The notes below the pieces were generated by a model. It saw nothing but the letters and a program-made list of their open reading frames with translations, was not told the origin of the DNA and ran no database searches. Positions 54,661 through 64,000 of a DNA stretch of 64,000 bases are shown here, piece by piece. This DNA is from Isoetes taiwanensis (taxonomy: Eukaryota > Streptophyta > Lycopodiopsida > Isoetales > Isoetaceae), in contig JAJEKV010000395.1 of the NCBI GenBank assembly GCA_021234155.1, positions 1 to 64,000 of the forward strand, given 5' to 3'. The first letter of the stretch is position 1. Every line of letters begins with the position of its first letter. Position numbers and translations under genes: made by a program.

Positions 54661-54839
54661 GGGCGGCCCAAGAAATCAAGCACTTCCGAAGAGCTATGGC
54701 TTCCTCATTCCCGCGCGGGGATAGGTTCAATCGTTGTGCGTTTTATACGAATCATTATGAATTGTATGATCTGGCACATATTTGCCGTGATAAAACGTAA
54801 AATACGGCAAAACAAAATTCTATTGTTTAAGATTTTCGC

Positions 54840-55275
54840 CAGACGCGAAAACAACGAAAGCAGTCTGTGAATTTTTTCCGACGCTAAAATGTTGAAAACC
54901 CGCGACGCCGAACGCAAAATTTTTTTTTTCAGTCGCAGCGAAACCTTCTCAGATCGCAGACGCGAAAAGTATTTTCGCGACGCCGATATGTAAGAATTCA
55001 AGACTGTGAAATTCAAAAAAAAATTTTTTTTTTTTTTTTTTACGGATTTAATTTTTTTTTTTTTTTTTTTTTTTGAATTTTGCGTACGCGAAAATAACGT
55101 GAAAGCGTACGCGAAAATTTTTTTCGCACGCAAAGATGAAAAGGTTTCCGCTGGCTTTTTTTTTTTTTTTTTTTTGCGACGCGGTTTTTCAAGTTTGCCA
55201 GACGCGAAAAATTTCACAGACGCAACGCGAAGCTTTCGCCAAGACGCGAAATTTTCCGGTTGCGAGGTTTTAATG
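54840..55275. repeat. ACGCGAAA motif array with long homopolymer T tracts
   Basis: AGACGCGAAA or GTACGCGAAA occurs at about 54842, 54959, 55083, 55107, 55200 and 55243, with CGCGACGC variants at 54901, 54975 and 55175, separated by T(8-22) tracts. Lys- and Phe-rich ORFs across the tracts are artefacts of the homopolymers. Confidence 0.75.
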
Positions 55276-55339
55276 CGTTAAATCATTATTTTATTAAAAA
55301 ATCATTTTTTTGACTTTATCGTCGAGAATTTTAATTTTA

Positions 55340-55530
55340 TGCGATAGAACCTATCTATGTTCCCGAGCCCCCTTTGCCGTCCTAGCGAGGGAGATTTTGC
55401 GGGGAGTTGACCCATCCAAAGCGGGTCGCGGACGACATGTTGCTCGTGAACTGCAGAGGCGTCGGGCGACACATCGTACATTACCCGAAGACTTCACATT
55501 GCGTGTGCTCAACACGCTAAGAGAGTGACT
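55340..55530 (+). pseudogene. Short coding remnant, unidentified
   Basis: The plus frame ending at 55528 reads REILRGVDPSKAGRGRHVAR, then ATHRTLPEDFTLRVLNTLRE and stop. It looks like genuine protein sequence, perhaps the C-terminus of an element polyprotein; the family is unknown. Confidence 0.35.
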
Positions 55531-55720
55531 TGTATGCCCAAAGATATTAGACTAGCTCAGTTTATTAAGAAGGAGGGCCCCTGAACTATTGTAAATGACC
55601 TTTTCTTTGGTATAAGTCTATAGTTTTGATAAATAAATAAGTCAAATCGAGTTTAAATAGGGTGTATTGCCGAATTCTACATTTAGAAATAGCAAAGTTC
55701 GGAACAAACCGGGCATTTTG

Positions 55721-56202
55721 ATCCCACCCTCACGCAGCGCACCAACCCATTCGGTTTGCAAACCGATCCCACCCTGGCCTTTGTGTGAGTGGTTGAGCAT
55801 GGTTTGGTGCCAAATCTTGCCTAAATGCGTGAAAGTAGGTATACTATTTGACCTAACTCATCCCAGTTAGTAGGAATTGACCCCTAATCCGTCCAAATTG
55901 GCCAACGCTGAGTCAAATGGAGCTCCACCCCTCACAGAGTGCGCCCAGACCCATTTGGTTTGGAATCCGATTCCACCCTGGCGCACTGTGTGAGTGGTCG
56001 AACCCCAAACTCCACCACAACTTGCCCAAATAAGGCGAGTAAAGGCTCAATCCTATCTATCTCGATGAGATATCGGGATTATGTCTTTAGTTCTCTAGTT
56101 TAGCATCATTAGTGACCTAAGCGGCAGACCCACCCCTCCTGATGCGCCCTAACCGGTTCGGTTTGCAAACCCGATCCCACCCAGCGCCTTTGCAGAGTGG
56201 TC
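55721..56202. repeat. Nested-hairpin motif H, copies H3, H4 and H5
   Basis: H3 55721-55793 (inner CGGTTTGCAAACCG perfect, outer arms weaker), H4 55925-55999 (outer CTCACAGAGTGCGCC / GGCGCACTGTGTGAG as in H1), H5 56127-56202 (CGGTTTGCAAACCCG). They lie about 160-650 bp upstream of the TATA at 56363. Together with H1 and H2 the motif marks two homologous promoter regions. Confidence 0.85.
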
Positions 56203-56339
56203 TCGTCGAATTGATCCAAGTTGTCCTTAGGCGAACCAAAATCATTGCTTTAGGGACCCTTAGGAGCATTTCCAAGCTCGGTTAGCCTATAAATCATACC
56301 TCTAGACCCGAGAAAGTCGGAGAATTGTAAACCTAAAAT

Positions 56340-56400
56340 TTTCCCAAAATTAGGGTTTTGCCTATAAAGGGAACCCAAGTGTCATTTGCACCTTCCAACC
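56340..56400 (+). promoter_or_regulatory. TATA box of LTR-like element X2
   Basis: TATAAAGG at 56363-56370, just after AATTAGGGTTTTGCC. A further TATAAATC sits at 56288. The arrangement (H motifs, TATA and TTAGGGTTT) parallels that at 53251-53670. Confidence 0.5.
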
Positions 56401-56889
56401 TCGCTCTCTACGCTCCAAGCCGATTTCCCACGATCCTTAGGGCTTACGCATCATCTGTCATCCCGGCTCCTCGGTGCTCATGGCCACTTCTTCATTCAAG
56501 CGATGGTATAGCGCCCCACGGCTCATGTGGTGACATCGACATCTGTCTTCAGTGTCTTCCAAGGGAACTTGACATTGAGGCCACCATCAACGCCACTCCC
56601 TTCTACCGAACATCATAATGCGAGTTCCATGCCAAGATAGGACCCTTTTTGGTAGAACTCCCACCTTGTGTAGGGTATTTTGCACCTAACAACGCCCTCA
56701 AGTCAGCCACCGCAAGATATCCCAAATGTAGATAAGTACTTAGAGAATAAAAGCAGTCCGCCTTCCCAACTACATGTCCATCTCGCGTCAATAGGAGGAG
56801 GTACTTCTCCTATCAAAGAATTGTAGCCATCTTTCTATCTCTTGGGGGTCAAACCCGGATAGGGGAACCCTCAGTGCACCTTTAGAAGT

Positions 56890-58966
56890 TGAACCCATAG
56901 CCATGGCGCAGCAGAGAGAGGAGGAGCAGATCGACTTCGTGCACGAGCAAGAAGAAGAGGAGGAGGATGAATCTGAATCAGACCGGAAGACACGGATCTA
57001 GAGCAGAGAGGCAAAGAAGTTTTTAGCGGGCCAGATCCAAAACCCAAGAGGGATGCGAGCAACAAGAAGAGCCCCACCACTTTCAGGCGAGGGGCATTAC
57101 AAGCAGCGCCGGTGTTCATAGCAAAGAGGCATATCTAACCCTTCGACATCAAGAATCTTCCACCGGTGCTGTGACAGAGGCCTTAGGGTGGATGAGATTT
57201 TACACCTTCTACGACAAAGAAAGCGGATCTCGGCGACTTCATCGTCCGAAGCTCGGGACTTCCTATCGGCATAAGAGAAGCCGGGACCTTCCGCCCGTGA
57301 GACATCATCGAGATATAGAAGCTTATGGGCATCGAACCGGATGATGGCGAAAGGGAATTACCCTCGGAGGAGGAGTTCATGGCAATTCGGGGAACAAATG
57401 GGCATCAAAGGCAAGTCTACATCAAAGATTATTGCAAGGCTCGCCAACACCCATCCTGCGGCGGCATGGAGGCATTATCAACCTAAGGAGGCTGGTGCAC
57501 CAAGACTTGAGAGCTAGAGGAGATACGGTGGATGACTTGGGGGAAGGCACGGGGGCAACTTCCTCGTCTGCCAAGAAGCGAGGGCATGATAAAGCGCTTC
57601 GGATATTACCCGTTCTTCGGGCCGGGCCGGAAGAATAGCGGTTATTCACCGCCAATTTAGCCCAAGAGGTGAAGAAGGGGTCTTTATGCTTATCGCCCTC
57701 TCGGGGTTTGGACACCATGCACGCGATTACCTCCAAACGCCGACCATGTTGTCACGATCAAAGAGCGATTGCATTGACCATCTTCGACTTTGCAATCCCT
57801 TATAGGCGGCGAGGCGATTAAAAGAATAAATTTGCATATACATCGGATAGGAGAATTCAAGACATGGAGGCGATTACTCAAGGAGGAACGTCAACAAATA
57901 TCCTCGGGAACTTAAGGGATCATTAGGTGCGGCCCAAGTGAAGAAATTTTTGGAGGACCACCACGACTACCTCAAGAAGTTTGAAGAGTAAAAGTTTATT
58001 AAATTGCATGTAAAAGATTTAGTATATATATATGAATATAATATATATCTCTTTTTGTATATAATTGCTCCCTCAAATTGTATAAACAAGTAAAACAACG
58101 TAACACACAAAACAAGAACTAATGATCGAGAATGTACTCTAATGTGCATGCGGCTAAGAGTACCTAGAAACCTTGATGAACACAGCGAGAACAAGAACGT
58201 ACCCTACCAAGGCGCTTCCAGCCCGAGGAATTTCTTGCCAGACCAAGCTGAATAACAGGAGGAGGAGCTATCCCAAATCAGATCGACATCCACGACATAA
58301 GGGCATTGCTAGCAGGGGGCAGCACAATAGGAGGACAGACGAGAATGTGCCCCTTGGGAAACGCCGGTGGCTTCAAAGGCAACGCTAAGGAAGAGAAGCG
58401 GAAGGACAAGATCTCCTAGCTCTCGGGATCCTCAAGCTCCCGGCTTCGGATCTGAGACCGGCATCGGAAGAGCGGGGAAGAAGAGGCACGAGGTCCCCGG
58501 CCGAGGATCCCAACCGTGAGGGGCCGTGATGTATCACAGACCGATTACTAGAAGAAAGTTGACTCCGCCTTAGTAATGTGTGGAAAGCCAGTAGTTAGAG
58601 GTTTTGGAGAAAACAGATCGGAATGGAAGCAGAGGCGTGGCTGGATGAGATGAGTGAGTATGGCAACGCTTATGGCATGAAAGATAAAGACAAAGGCGAG
58701 GGGTAGCACGTTTGGCAAACCTCAAGGGGTGCGACGAATTTGGTGGAAGGGGTATGCCAAAGCACATGGGCTGGCGAGGACGGTTGCAAGTTCGAGAAAG
58801 TTCGCCAAGGCATTCAAACATCATTATGTACCAAGAGAACATAAGTGCAACATGATGCAGCAGTTCTATAGACTGCAACAAGGCAACAAATCAGTCCAAA
58901 AATACACGGAGGAATTCATGAGACTAAGGCTTTATGTGCCAAAGTTGAGTGAAAAGCATGCGGTGG
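56890..58966 (+). pseudogene. Gag region of Ty3/gypsy-like element X2, interrupted
   Basis: An acidic leader (QEEEEEDESESDRKTRI near 56950), a middle block with VYIKDYCKARQHP (57419) and KRFGYYPFFGPGRKNSGYS (about 57590), many stops, then a clear retrotransposon gag block at 58730-58966: FAKAFKHHYVPREHKCNMMQ, then FYRLQQGNKSVQKYTEEFMR and LRLYVPKL. The LQQG..SV..Y..EF pattern is diagnostic for the Retrotrans_gag domain. The frame is cut at 58966 by insertion of another element's LTR. Confidence 0.75.
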
Positions 58967-60356
58967 TGTTACACGGCAAAAATTTTTCCTTAGAAAAAAT
59001 CCCTGCCCGCGTGTTGACGCCGACTAGCTACCACCCACACCTTGGATCCCAGATCCCCCGCGCTAGTCTTATCGGCTTGTTGCTACGAGATTGCTCCCAC
59101 AAGCCCGGATCCCTGTAGAGAATCCCCCAGAGTCAGCTTCTACCAGATGCTTCACTCTGATCGACCTTGGACAGTATCACACTGCTCCGTGATCATTCAC
59201 ACAGCCCCTGGCTGCAATCCGACCTTATGGGTCCAGTGTTGGTCTCGGCTCCTGGCAGAATCACACTACCCTGAGCCACACTATCAAACTCGAATTCTGG
59301 ATTCGAACTCCAGGCCCAGCTCTCAAGAGCAATCCGGATTCTTTCAAAGAATCCCCTCGGATTGACTCCAACTGGTTTCTCACCCAGATCAATCCTTAAC
59401 AGTGTCAAACTGTCTTAGGATCACCAACACACAGCCTTTGGCTGCAATTTCGATCCTATGGGTTAATCCCTTGGATCAGACAAGTATCAATCATATCAGA
59501 ATCGGCTTTATCAAGCCTTATGATCCGATCCCAATTCATTCATGGGCAGTATTAATCTGTCTTAGGCTTCTTACCACAGCCCCGGGCTGCAAATCCGACC
59601 CTCTGGGTCTGGCTAGATCCGGTTCTTGGCAGAATCAAACTGCCTTAGGAACACAATATCAATTTCGGAATCCAATTCCAAGCTTAGGGCTTAACTCTTG
59701 AATCAATTCTCTAAGCATTCTATCAGAAATCGGCTTCAATATTTCTGCTCCCGATTTCCTCCCCTGCTCAAATCCGACTCCCAGGCTTTATAGAACTCTT
59801 TCTGGAGTTCACTATCAGCTCTGGCAGCCCAAAACCGGCCAGATCAGGCCCTTACATGATCTAATTTCATGCACTGGAGCTAACCCATCGATCTGGCAAG
59901 CCGGATCTTCATGCACGAACCTGTTTTCTGATTTCATATCAGACTAAGAGGCCCACCCAACCGGTTAACGCCACGTGGACCTTTTTAATAACATTAAAAA
60001 CCTTAGCTAACATTACCTTCTTATATTTTAATAACATTAACCCCCTAGGGCCTATACAACCTACATTAACATTAATGTCTAATGTTAATCATGCAGGCCT
60101 ATAGATCCTCTGCCCCGGCAATCCCTGCTAGCTCTTGCCGCACTAATATTAATAATATTAGCGCCCCCTAGCGGACCATTACCCGCCGCTAGCCATTAAT
60201 ATTATTTACCCCGCATCCCGTCACCGTAGACTGATTACAGTCAACACGGCCCATTAGATCACAACTGCCCGGCAATTGCGACCAACAATACCCCCGTGCT
60301 CATGGACGTCCGTCAAGGGCCCGATTCCGGCTATGCCCTTGGGAGCACCTGTAACA
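58967..60356 (-). mobile_element. Complete LTR (3' LTR) of nested Ty3/gypsy element
   Basis: Starts TGTTAC and ends GTAACA (6-bp terminal inverted repeat with TG..CA), 1390 bp. Its outer end (58971-59046) recurs at 63926-64000, the inner end of the other LTR. It abuts a polypurine tract at 60357. It lies in the gag frame of element X2, with GGTGG immediately outside; the matching target duplication would lie beyond the window. Confidence 0.85.
59171..59690. repeat. Degenerate tandem repeats within the LTR
   Basis: Three units centre on ACAGCC..TGGCTGCAA followed by TCCGAC or TTCGATCC, then TATGGGT (at 59201, 59431, 59576). Each follows CAGTAT(C/T)A.(A/C).CTG and precedes GGCAGAATCA-type sequence. 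CAGCCCCGGGCTG in the third unit is a perfect small hairpin. Confidence 0.7.
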
Positions 60357-60373
60357 TTCCTCCCCCTCCTTTT
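60357..60373 (-). other. Polypurine tract of nested gypsy element
   Basis: The minus strand reads AAAAGGAGGGGGAGGAA directly before TGTTAC of the 3' LTR. This is the expected primer site for plus-strand DNA synthesis. Confidence 0.85.
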
Positions 60374-61108
60374 GGACCTTGCCCTCAAGGTTGATCCCTT
60401 AGATGAGGGAGGCTGGCGCACAAATTCCTTCGTCTCCCGGTGGCATCCCTCGAGGCCGGTCTGCATCGAACCCGGCAGATGTTCTACCACATCCCTATTG
60501 TGCAGCTGCCGAACTCTTTTATCTAAAAGACGTTACGGCGTTCTGAGAGGAGTTTAAGGCGATCGGTATACCTTGCCGAACTAACCACTTTTAGCGGTAT
60601 CGGTATAACCCTCTTGGTGACTTACATGTAAACGGGATGGATCCCTACTTCACAGTAGTAAGTTCAACTTCGTCTCATTTGTTTCCCCGATCCTTTTAGC
60701 ACCCTAAAAGATCCAGCATACCGCGGAGTAAGTTTAGGCACCCGATGCTTAATGCCGAAAGATAAACGACCCATAAGTAAACGTGATCAGCTTTCGCATA
60801 AGAGACATCTCGTCTATGCTGATTAGCAGACGCTCATGCCCTATATTGAGCTTTTCGCAATGCTTGCTTGCACTGTCGCAGGATTGCATCATGCAGCATG
60901 TATACTGCAACTTCGGTTCTAAGGTACTTAGGCATACCAGAATAAGCCTTGGGTTTGGCCCATCATAGCCACAAAGAGAGTCATCCGAATCCCCTTGCGA
61001 CGACTATTATTATAAGCGAACTCTAGGTAGGGTAAATACTCGTCCTATCTAGACTGCTTCTCGTGGACAAAACTTCGCAACATGTCCTCCAGGATCATGT
61101 TTATACGC

Positions 61109-61297
61109 TCAGTTTGCCCACACGTATAATCGGATCCTCAATTCTTTCATAAGATCCCTCCAGAAGTGAGCCGCGAACTTAATGTCTCGATCACTTACAA
61201 TGGACAAGGGAATATGCACTGCTACGTCATGCCCCGTAGCCTCCCTTTTCAATGCTATAAACTTAGCATACTTGGGTAACCGATCCACTATTACCAA
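61109..61297 (-). pseudogene. Integrase core fragment
   Basis: MVIVDRLPKYAKFIALKREA and SIVSDRDIKFAAHFWRDLMK correspond to the first two acidic positions of the DDE integrase core (VDRLSK, SDRD..F...FW). The segment between them is shortened and the Glu region is missing. Confidence 0.85.
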
Positions 61298-61449
61298 AAT
61301 CTGAGTATGTTACCTAGCAATTCTAGGTAATGCGACTATAAAGTCCATACTCACGCTTACCCAGCGTTCATTTGGTATAGGGAGAGGTTGTAACCATCCC
61401 AAAGTTTTCCCATGATCCGCCTTCACCGCTTGACACCCCAAGCAGTGAC

Positions 61450-61665
61450 TTACCAAGTCCTTGACTTGTTCTTACAACTTTGACGAGTCGTAGAACCTTT
61501 TTCCCAACTCATACGTCTTCCATTCACCTCCATGCCCAGCTGTGGAGTATCATGGTGCTCACGTAGAATTGATTCCCTAAGGTCCTTACTCGAAGGAACA
61601 TAGATCCTTCCCTTATACAAATGCAAACCCTCTTGCTCAGTCCACAGCTCCCCGAGCTTGACCAT
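61450..61665 (-). pseudogene. Integrase N-terminal zinc-binding region
   Basis: LYKGRIYVPSSKDLRESILR, EHHDTPQLGM matches the linker and first His pair (HHDTPxxGH) of the H2C2 domain that precedes the integrase core in gypsy Pol. The second His is replaced by Met and the Cys pair is lost to a frame break. Confidence 0.8.
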
Positions 61666-61749
61666 CGCCAGATCTTACTGATCCTCAGGATATGCATTCT
61701 CGATCCCTTGTATAAGATCACTTGCCAAAGTCATCAAGCTATTTATATG

Positions 61750-61950
61750 CTTAACTCTTGGTAATATATCGGCAACTATTTTTGCCCGGCATATGCTTAA
61801 TGGAAAAATGGAACTCATGGAGGAATTCTAGCCACCTAGCCTGTCTCTGGCTAATTTCGGCTCGACTTTGCAAGAATCCCAGGTTTATGGTCAGTATCGA
61901 CGATAAACTTGCGCGGTTCTTGGCTCGTCCCACTACGTAAGTAGTGCCTC
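61750..61950 (-). pseudogene. RNase H C-terminal fragment
   Basis: QRQARWLEFLHEFHFSIKHM followed by PGKNS is the hallmark end of gypsy RNase H (QARWxEFLxEFxFxIxYxPGKxN). Confidence 0.85.
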
Positions 61951-62339
61951 CACGACCTTAACGCATGTACAATGCTAGCAACTCTTGCTCACAAGTTGCA
62001 TAATACTCTTTCCGCAGGACTTAGTTTTCGACTTTTACAAGCCACTACATGACCCTGCTGCATTAGTACTGCCCGTAACGCTTGGCCACAAGCGTCAGTA
62101 TTGACCTCAAATGTCTAATTCAATTCCGGCACTCTAGCACAGGACTGCTCACTAGCAAATCCTTAACGCGCTGAACCGCCTCTTGCTGCTCTCTCCCCCT
62201 CACAAAATCGTGATCTTTTCCCAAAGATCGGTGAGAGGAACAACAACTCTTAGAGAATCTAGGTACAAATTTATGGTGCGTGGGTCATCGAGAAAAACTC
62301 GTAACTTTGTCACATTTTCCAGCGGGATCCATTGCTCTA

Positions 62340-62600
62340 CTACTTGTACCTTAATGGGATCTGGTGATATTAATCATGGAGGTCGATTTTGTTAAACCAT
62401 TTAGTACCCCCAAGAAAATTCAAAATATCATCAACCCGAGTAATCTATGCACATCCGCATAGTATCGTCCGTTTTCTTAATAATGAAAACAAGGCTCGCA
62501 AAAGGTATTTTACTTGGTCGTACAAAACCTTTGCTTACAATTGCCAACCATGTCATTATCCGGCATGGTATCCATCAAGGAAGAACTATATTCTTAGATG
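62340..62600 (-). pseudogene. Reverse transcriptase fragment
   Basis: Minus frames read SKIPFASLVFIIKKTDDTMR, MCIDYSG, then with breaks FLGGTKWFNKIDLH and YHQIPLRY. This corresponds to RT motifs 1-3 of gypsy elements (SPFASPVLLVKKKDGSMRMC; FLGGxxxFSKIDLxxGYHQI). Confidence 0.8.
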
Positions 62601-63239
62601 CAATTCCCCATTGCATTGTTTTCTAAACTCAAACTTATAAAAGTCCTAAGAATATATAATGCAAGTGCTCTTAAATTGCCTGAGGCACTTGCATGGCTTA
62701 AACCATGACTTGGAATTATTCCTTGATGTCGACTAATTTCTAGTCATTGGGAGTATGCCCTACCTTTACCTCGAAAAGTTGAACATGCAACTTTCCCATT
62801 AGATGGTATTATCCCGTTCCCCATAAGAATTTGGTCCACTAAGTCGACCCCGTCGCTTAGCCAAAATTCCTATGTTTGTAATCCTTTTTCATACGACCTT
62901 AACTAGGTGCGTACTAGGATTAATTTTAAGATGTTAAGATATTCCAATATCTTCTCATCTTGTCAGTTTTATACATTACCACAACATACTTACCCAAATT
63001 ATAATTGCATCTACTGCATTATAACCTAAGAATTGAAATATGTATAAAAACATACCTTAGTATAGTTCCTTGAACTAATTTTGATACTTACATCCAACAG
63101 TTTTCCAACTGTCCATTACTTGTACCTACAAGTAATAAAAAAAAAATCTTAAAAAAAAATCAAATTTTGCTATTCACTTTTCGAGAACATTACTATAGTT
63201 CCCCATCAAGCCCTTAAGGAATCTTGATTAAATATTAGG

Positions 63240-63293
63240 ACAAATCCATACATCATGTCCTCTTTTCCCACAACCTAGACAAGGTTTATCCAT
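63240..63293 (-). pseudogene. CCHC zinc knuckle of gypsy gag
   Basis: MDKPCLGCGKRGHDVWIC: Cys-x2-Cys-x4-His-x4-Cys, the nucleocapsid knuckle that binds element RNA. A stop follows four codons later. Confidence 0.8.
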
Positions 63294-63382
63294 ATTAACC
63301 CCGTTAATACCGTCCTGTCTTGGTTGAGAACTACTCGAACAACCCGGTTGTTCTTAGTCTTTACACTAGACCTTACGCTTGG

Positions 63383-63730
63383 TTATTTGCATATGCAAGC
63401 ATAAAATACTGCTGTATCCAAATCCTTCGGATGCAGCCTTTTAAGCTTCATTTTAAGTGCAGTATCATTTATGCCCCGCATAAAATAAAAAACCTGACTT
63501 TCATCATCCAGAGGCTGAACAATTGCAAGCAGCTTCCGAAGCTCCTGCTCATAGGTTCTCAATTCCCCATTTTGTTGCAAACTATGCAACTGACGATAAG
63601 CCAGAAGTTCATTCAAGCAGTCAAAATTTCCCTGGGAAGGGACTTGCGAAGAAATACCCTTGGTATCTTCTTCGATTACTTCAACAATTAATCCACATTG
63701 CTTAGTAACTAACTTATTGACCGTGTTCAA
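63383..63730 (-). pseudogene. Gag (capsid) segment of nested gypsy element
   Basis: A 115-codon frame: LNELLAYRQLHSLQQNGELR, TYEQELRKLLAIVQPLDDES, QVFYFMRGINDTALKMKLKR, LHPKDLDTAVFYA. L..L.Q.G.L..Y...F..L followed by F..GL is the Retrotrans_gag pattern. It is a different family member from the X2 gag at 58730. Confidence 0.8.
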
Positions 63731-63908
63731 TGGGCGCCATCTTCCCTTGAAGACATGCTAGGTTTTTAGCCAGACTCTGAATCTGAAACACTCTCCGGTT
63801 CCGCTTCTCCACTTCCCAAGTGGTGCGGAAAGCCGAACTTTTCCCCGTCCATTTTCGCCATCAAATCTAGATTTTCCCGAAAAACTAGATTCCGTTTGAC
63901 CGCCCAAC

Positions 63909-63922
63909 GGCTCACGATACCA
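63909..63922 (-). other. Primer-binding site (initiator tRNA-Met type)
   Basis: The minus strand reads TGGTATCGTGAGCC, one small change from TGGTATCAGAGCC, the complement of plant initiator tRNA-Met 3' end. It lies directly inside the right LTR. Confidence 0.75.
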
Positions 63923-63924
63923 CC

Positions 63925-64000
63925 CTTACGGCAAAAATTTTTCCTTAGAAAAATCCCCGCGTGTTGTTGGCCGAGCTAGCTACCACCCACACCTTGGATC
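63925..64000 (-). mobile_element. Start of the second LTR (5' LTR, partial)
   Basis: Matches 58971-59046 with a few indels (shared CGGCAAAAATTTTTCCTTAG and GCTACCACCCACACCTTGG). The remainder lies outside the window. Confidence 0.85.

Larger units (their letters stand above)
60357..63925 (-). mobile_element. Internal region of nested Ty3/gypsy retrotransposon, decayed
   Basis: Minus-strand order from the primer-binding site: gag (63730-63383), zinc knuckle (63293-63240), protease region not recognised, reverse transcriptase (about 62600-62340), RNase H end (61933-61750), integrase zinc domain (61665-61450), integrase core (61297-61109), non-coding tail and PPT. RT before integrase defines Ty3/gypsy. 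About 3.57 kb, shorter than typical, with many stops, so deleted and inactive. Confidence 0.9.

Noticed and set aside
54705-55281. Lys-rich and Phe-rich ORFs on both strands
   Set aside because: They are translations of long A/T homopolymers.
53251-56202. CRISPR-like array
   Set aside because: Spacing is irregular (hundreds of bp), repeats are long and diverged, and the context is a plant retroelement promoter.

Overview
The window is repeat-dense nuclear DNA of a land plant. The evidence is an intact, intronless brassinosteroid-receptor-type LRR receptor kinase gene plus decayed plant LINE, Helitron-type, MITE, SINE-like and Ty3/gypsy sequences. A non-seed vascular plant such as a fern would fit the large, old-repeat-rich texture and the methyltransferase-like transposon genes, but the sequence does not settle the species. 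Only one gene looks intact: the receptor kinase on the minus strand at about 19956-23435.

Layout. 1-2700 is unassigned. 2700-4275 is a decayed LINE with a YADD reverse transcriptase motif and a pentanucleotide tail. 4400-8857 holds decayed, unrecognised coding remnants and one long ORF that is probably not a gene. 8858-9726 is a recent partial duplicate of the receptor kinase domain. A second LINE 3' end (minus) lies at 10111-10600, followed by a histone deacetylase pseudogene (10789-11100). 11380-19900 is AT-rich, with several tandem duplications, a long hairpin, a 57-bp minisatellite, a duplicated candidate micro-exon and a third LINE 3' end. The receptor gene follows, then dispersed repeats. 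A nearly full-length but decayed LINE occupies about 30780-34425.

34440-50300 is a mosaic. It contains copies of a composite repeat (AP-type endonuclease segment of Helentron/Helitron type followed by a tRNA-like SINE cassette), remnants of a protein with a beta-class DNA methyltransferase-like domain and a possible ParB-like segment, a J-domain pseudogene with a stop at its first splice junction, two MITE types, and a second LINE lineage. 51500-58966 carries LTR-type promoter and gag remnants with five copies of a 70-75 bp nested hairpin. 58967-64000 is a minus-strand Ty3/gypsy element nested in the older gag: a complete 1390-bp LTR, PPT, integrase, RNase H, RT, zinc knuckle, gag, a primer-binding site and the start of the other LTR.

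The genes do not form a pathway; the window is one signalling receptor locus in a graveyard of transposons. The least conventional signals are the methyltransferase remnants beside the endonuclease repeat, the repeated nested hairpins upstream of TATA boxes, and the LINE family whose copies share a 3' hairpin but end in different microsatellites. All homology statements come from reading translations and comparing segments by eye; no database search was run.
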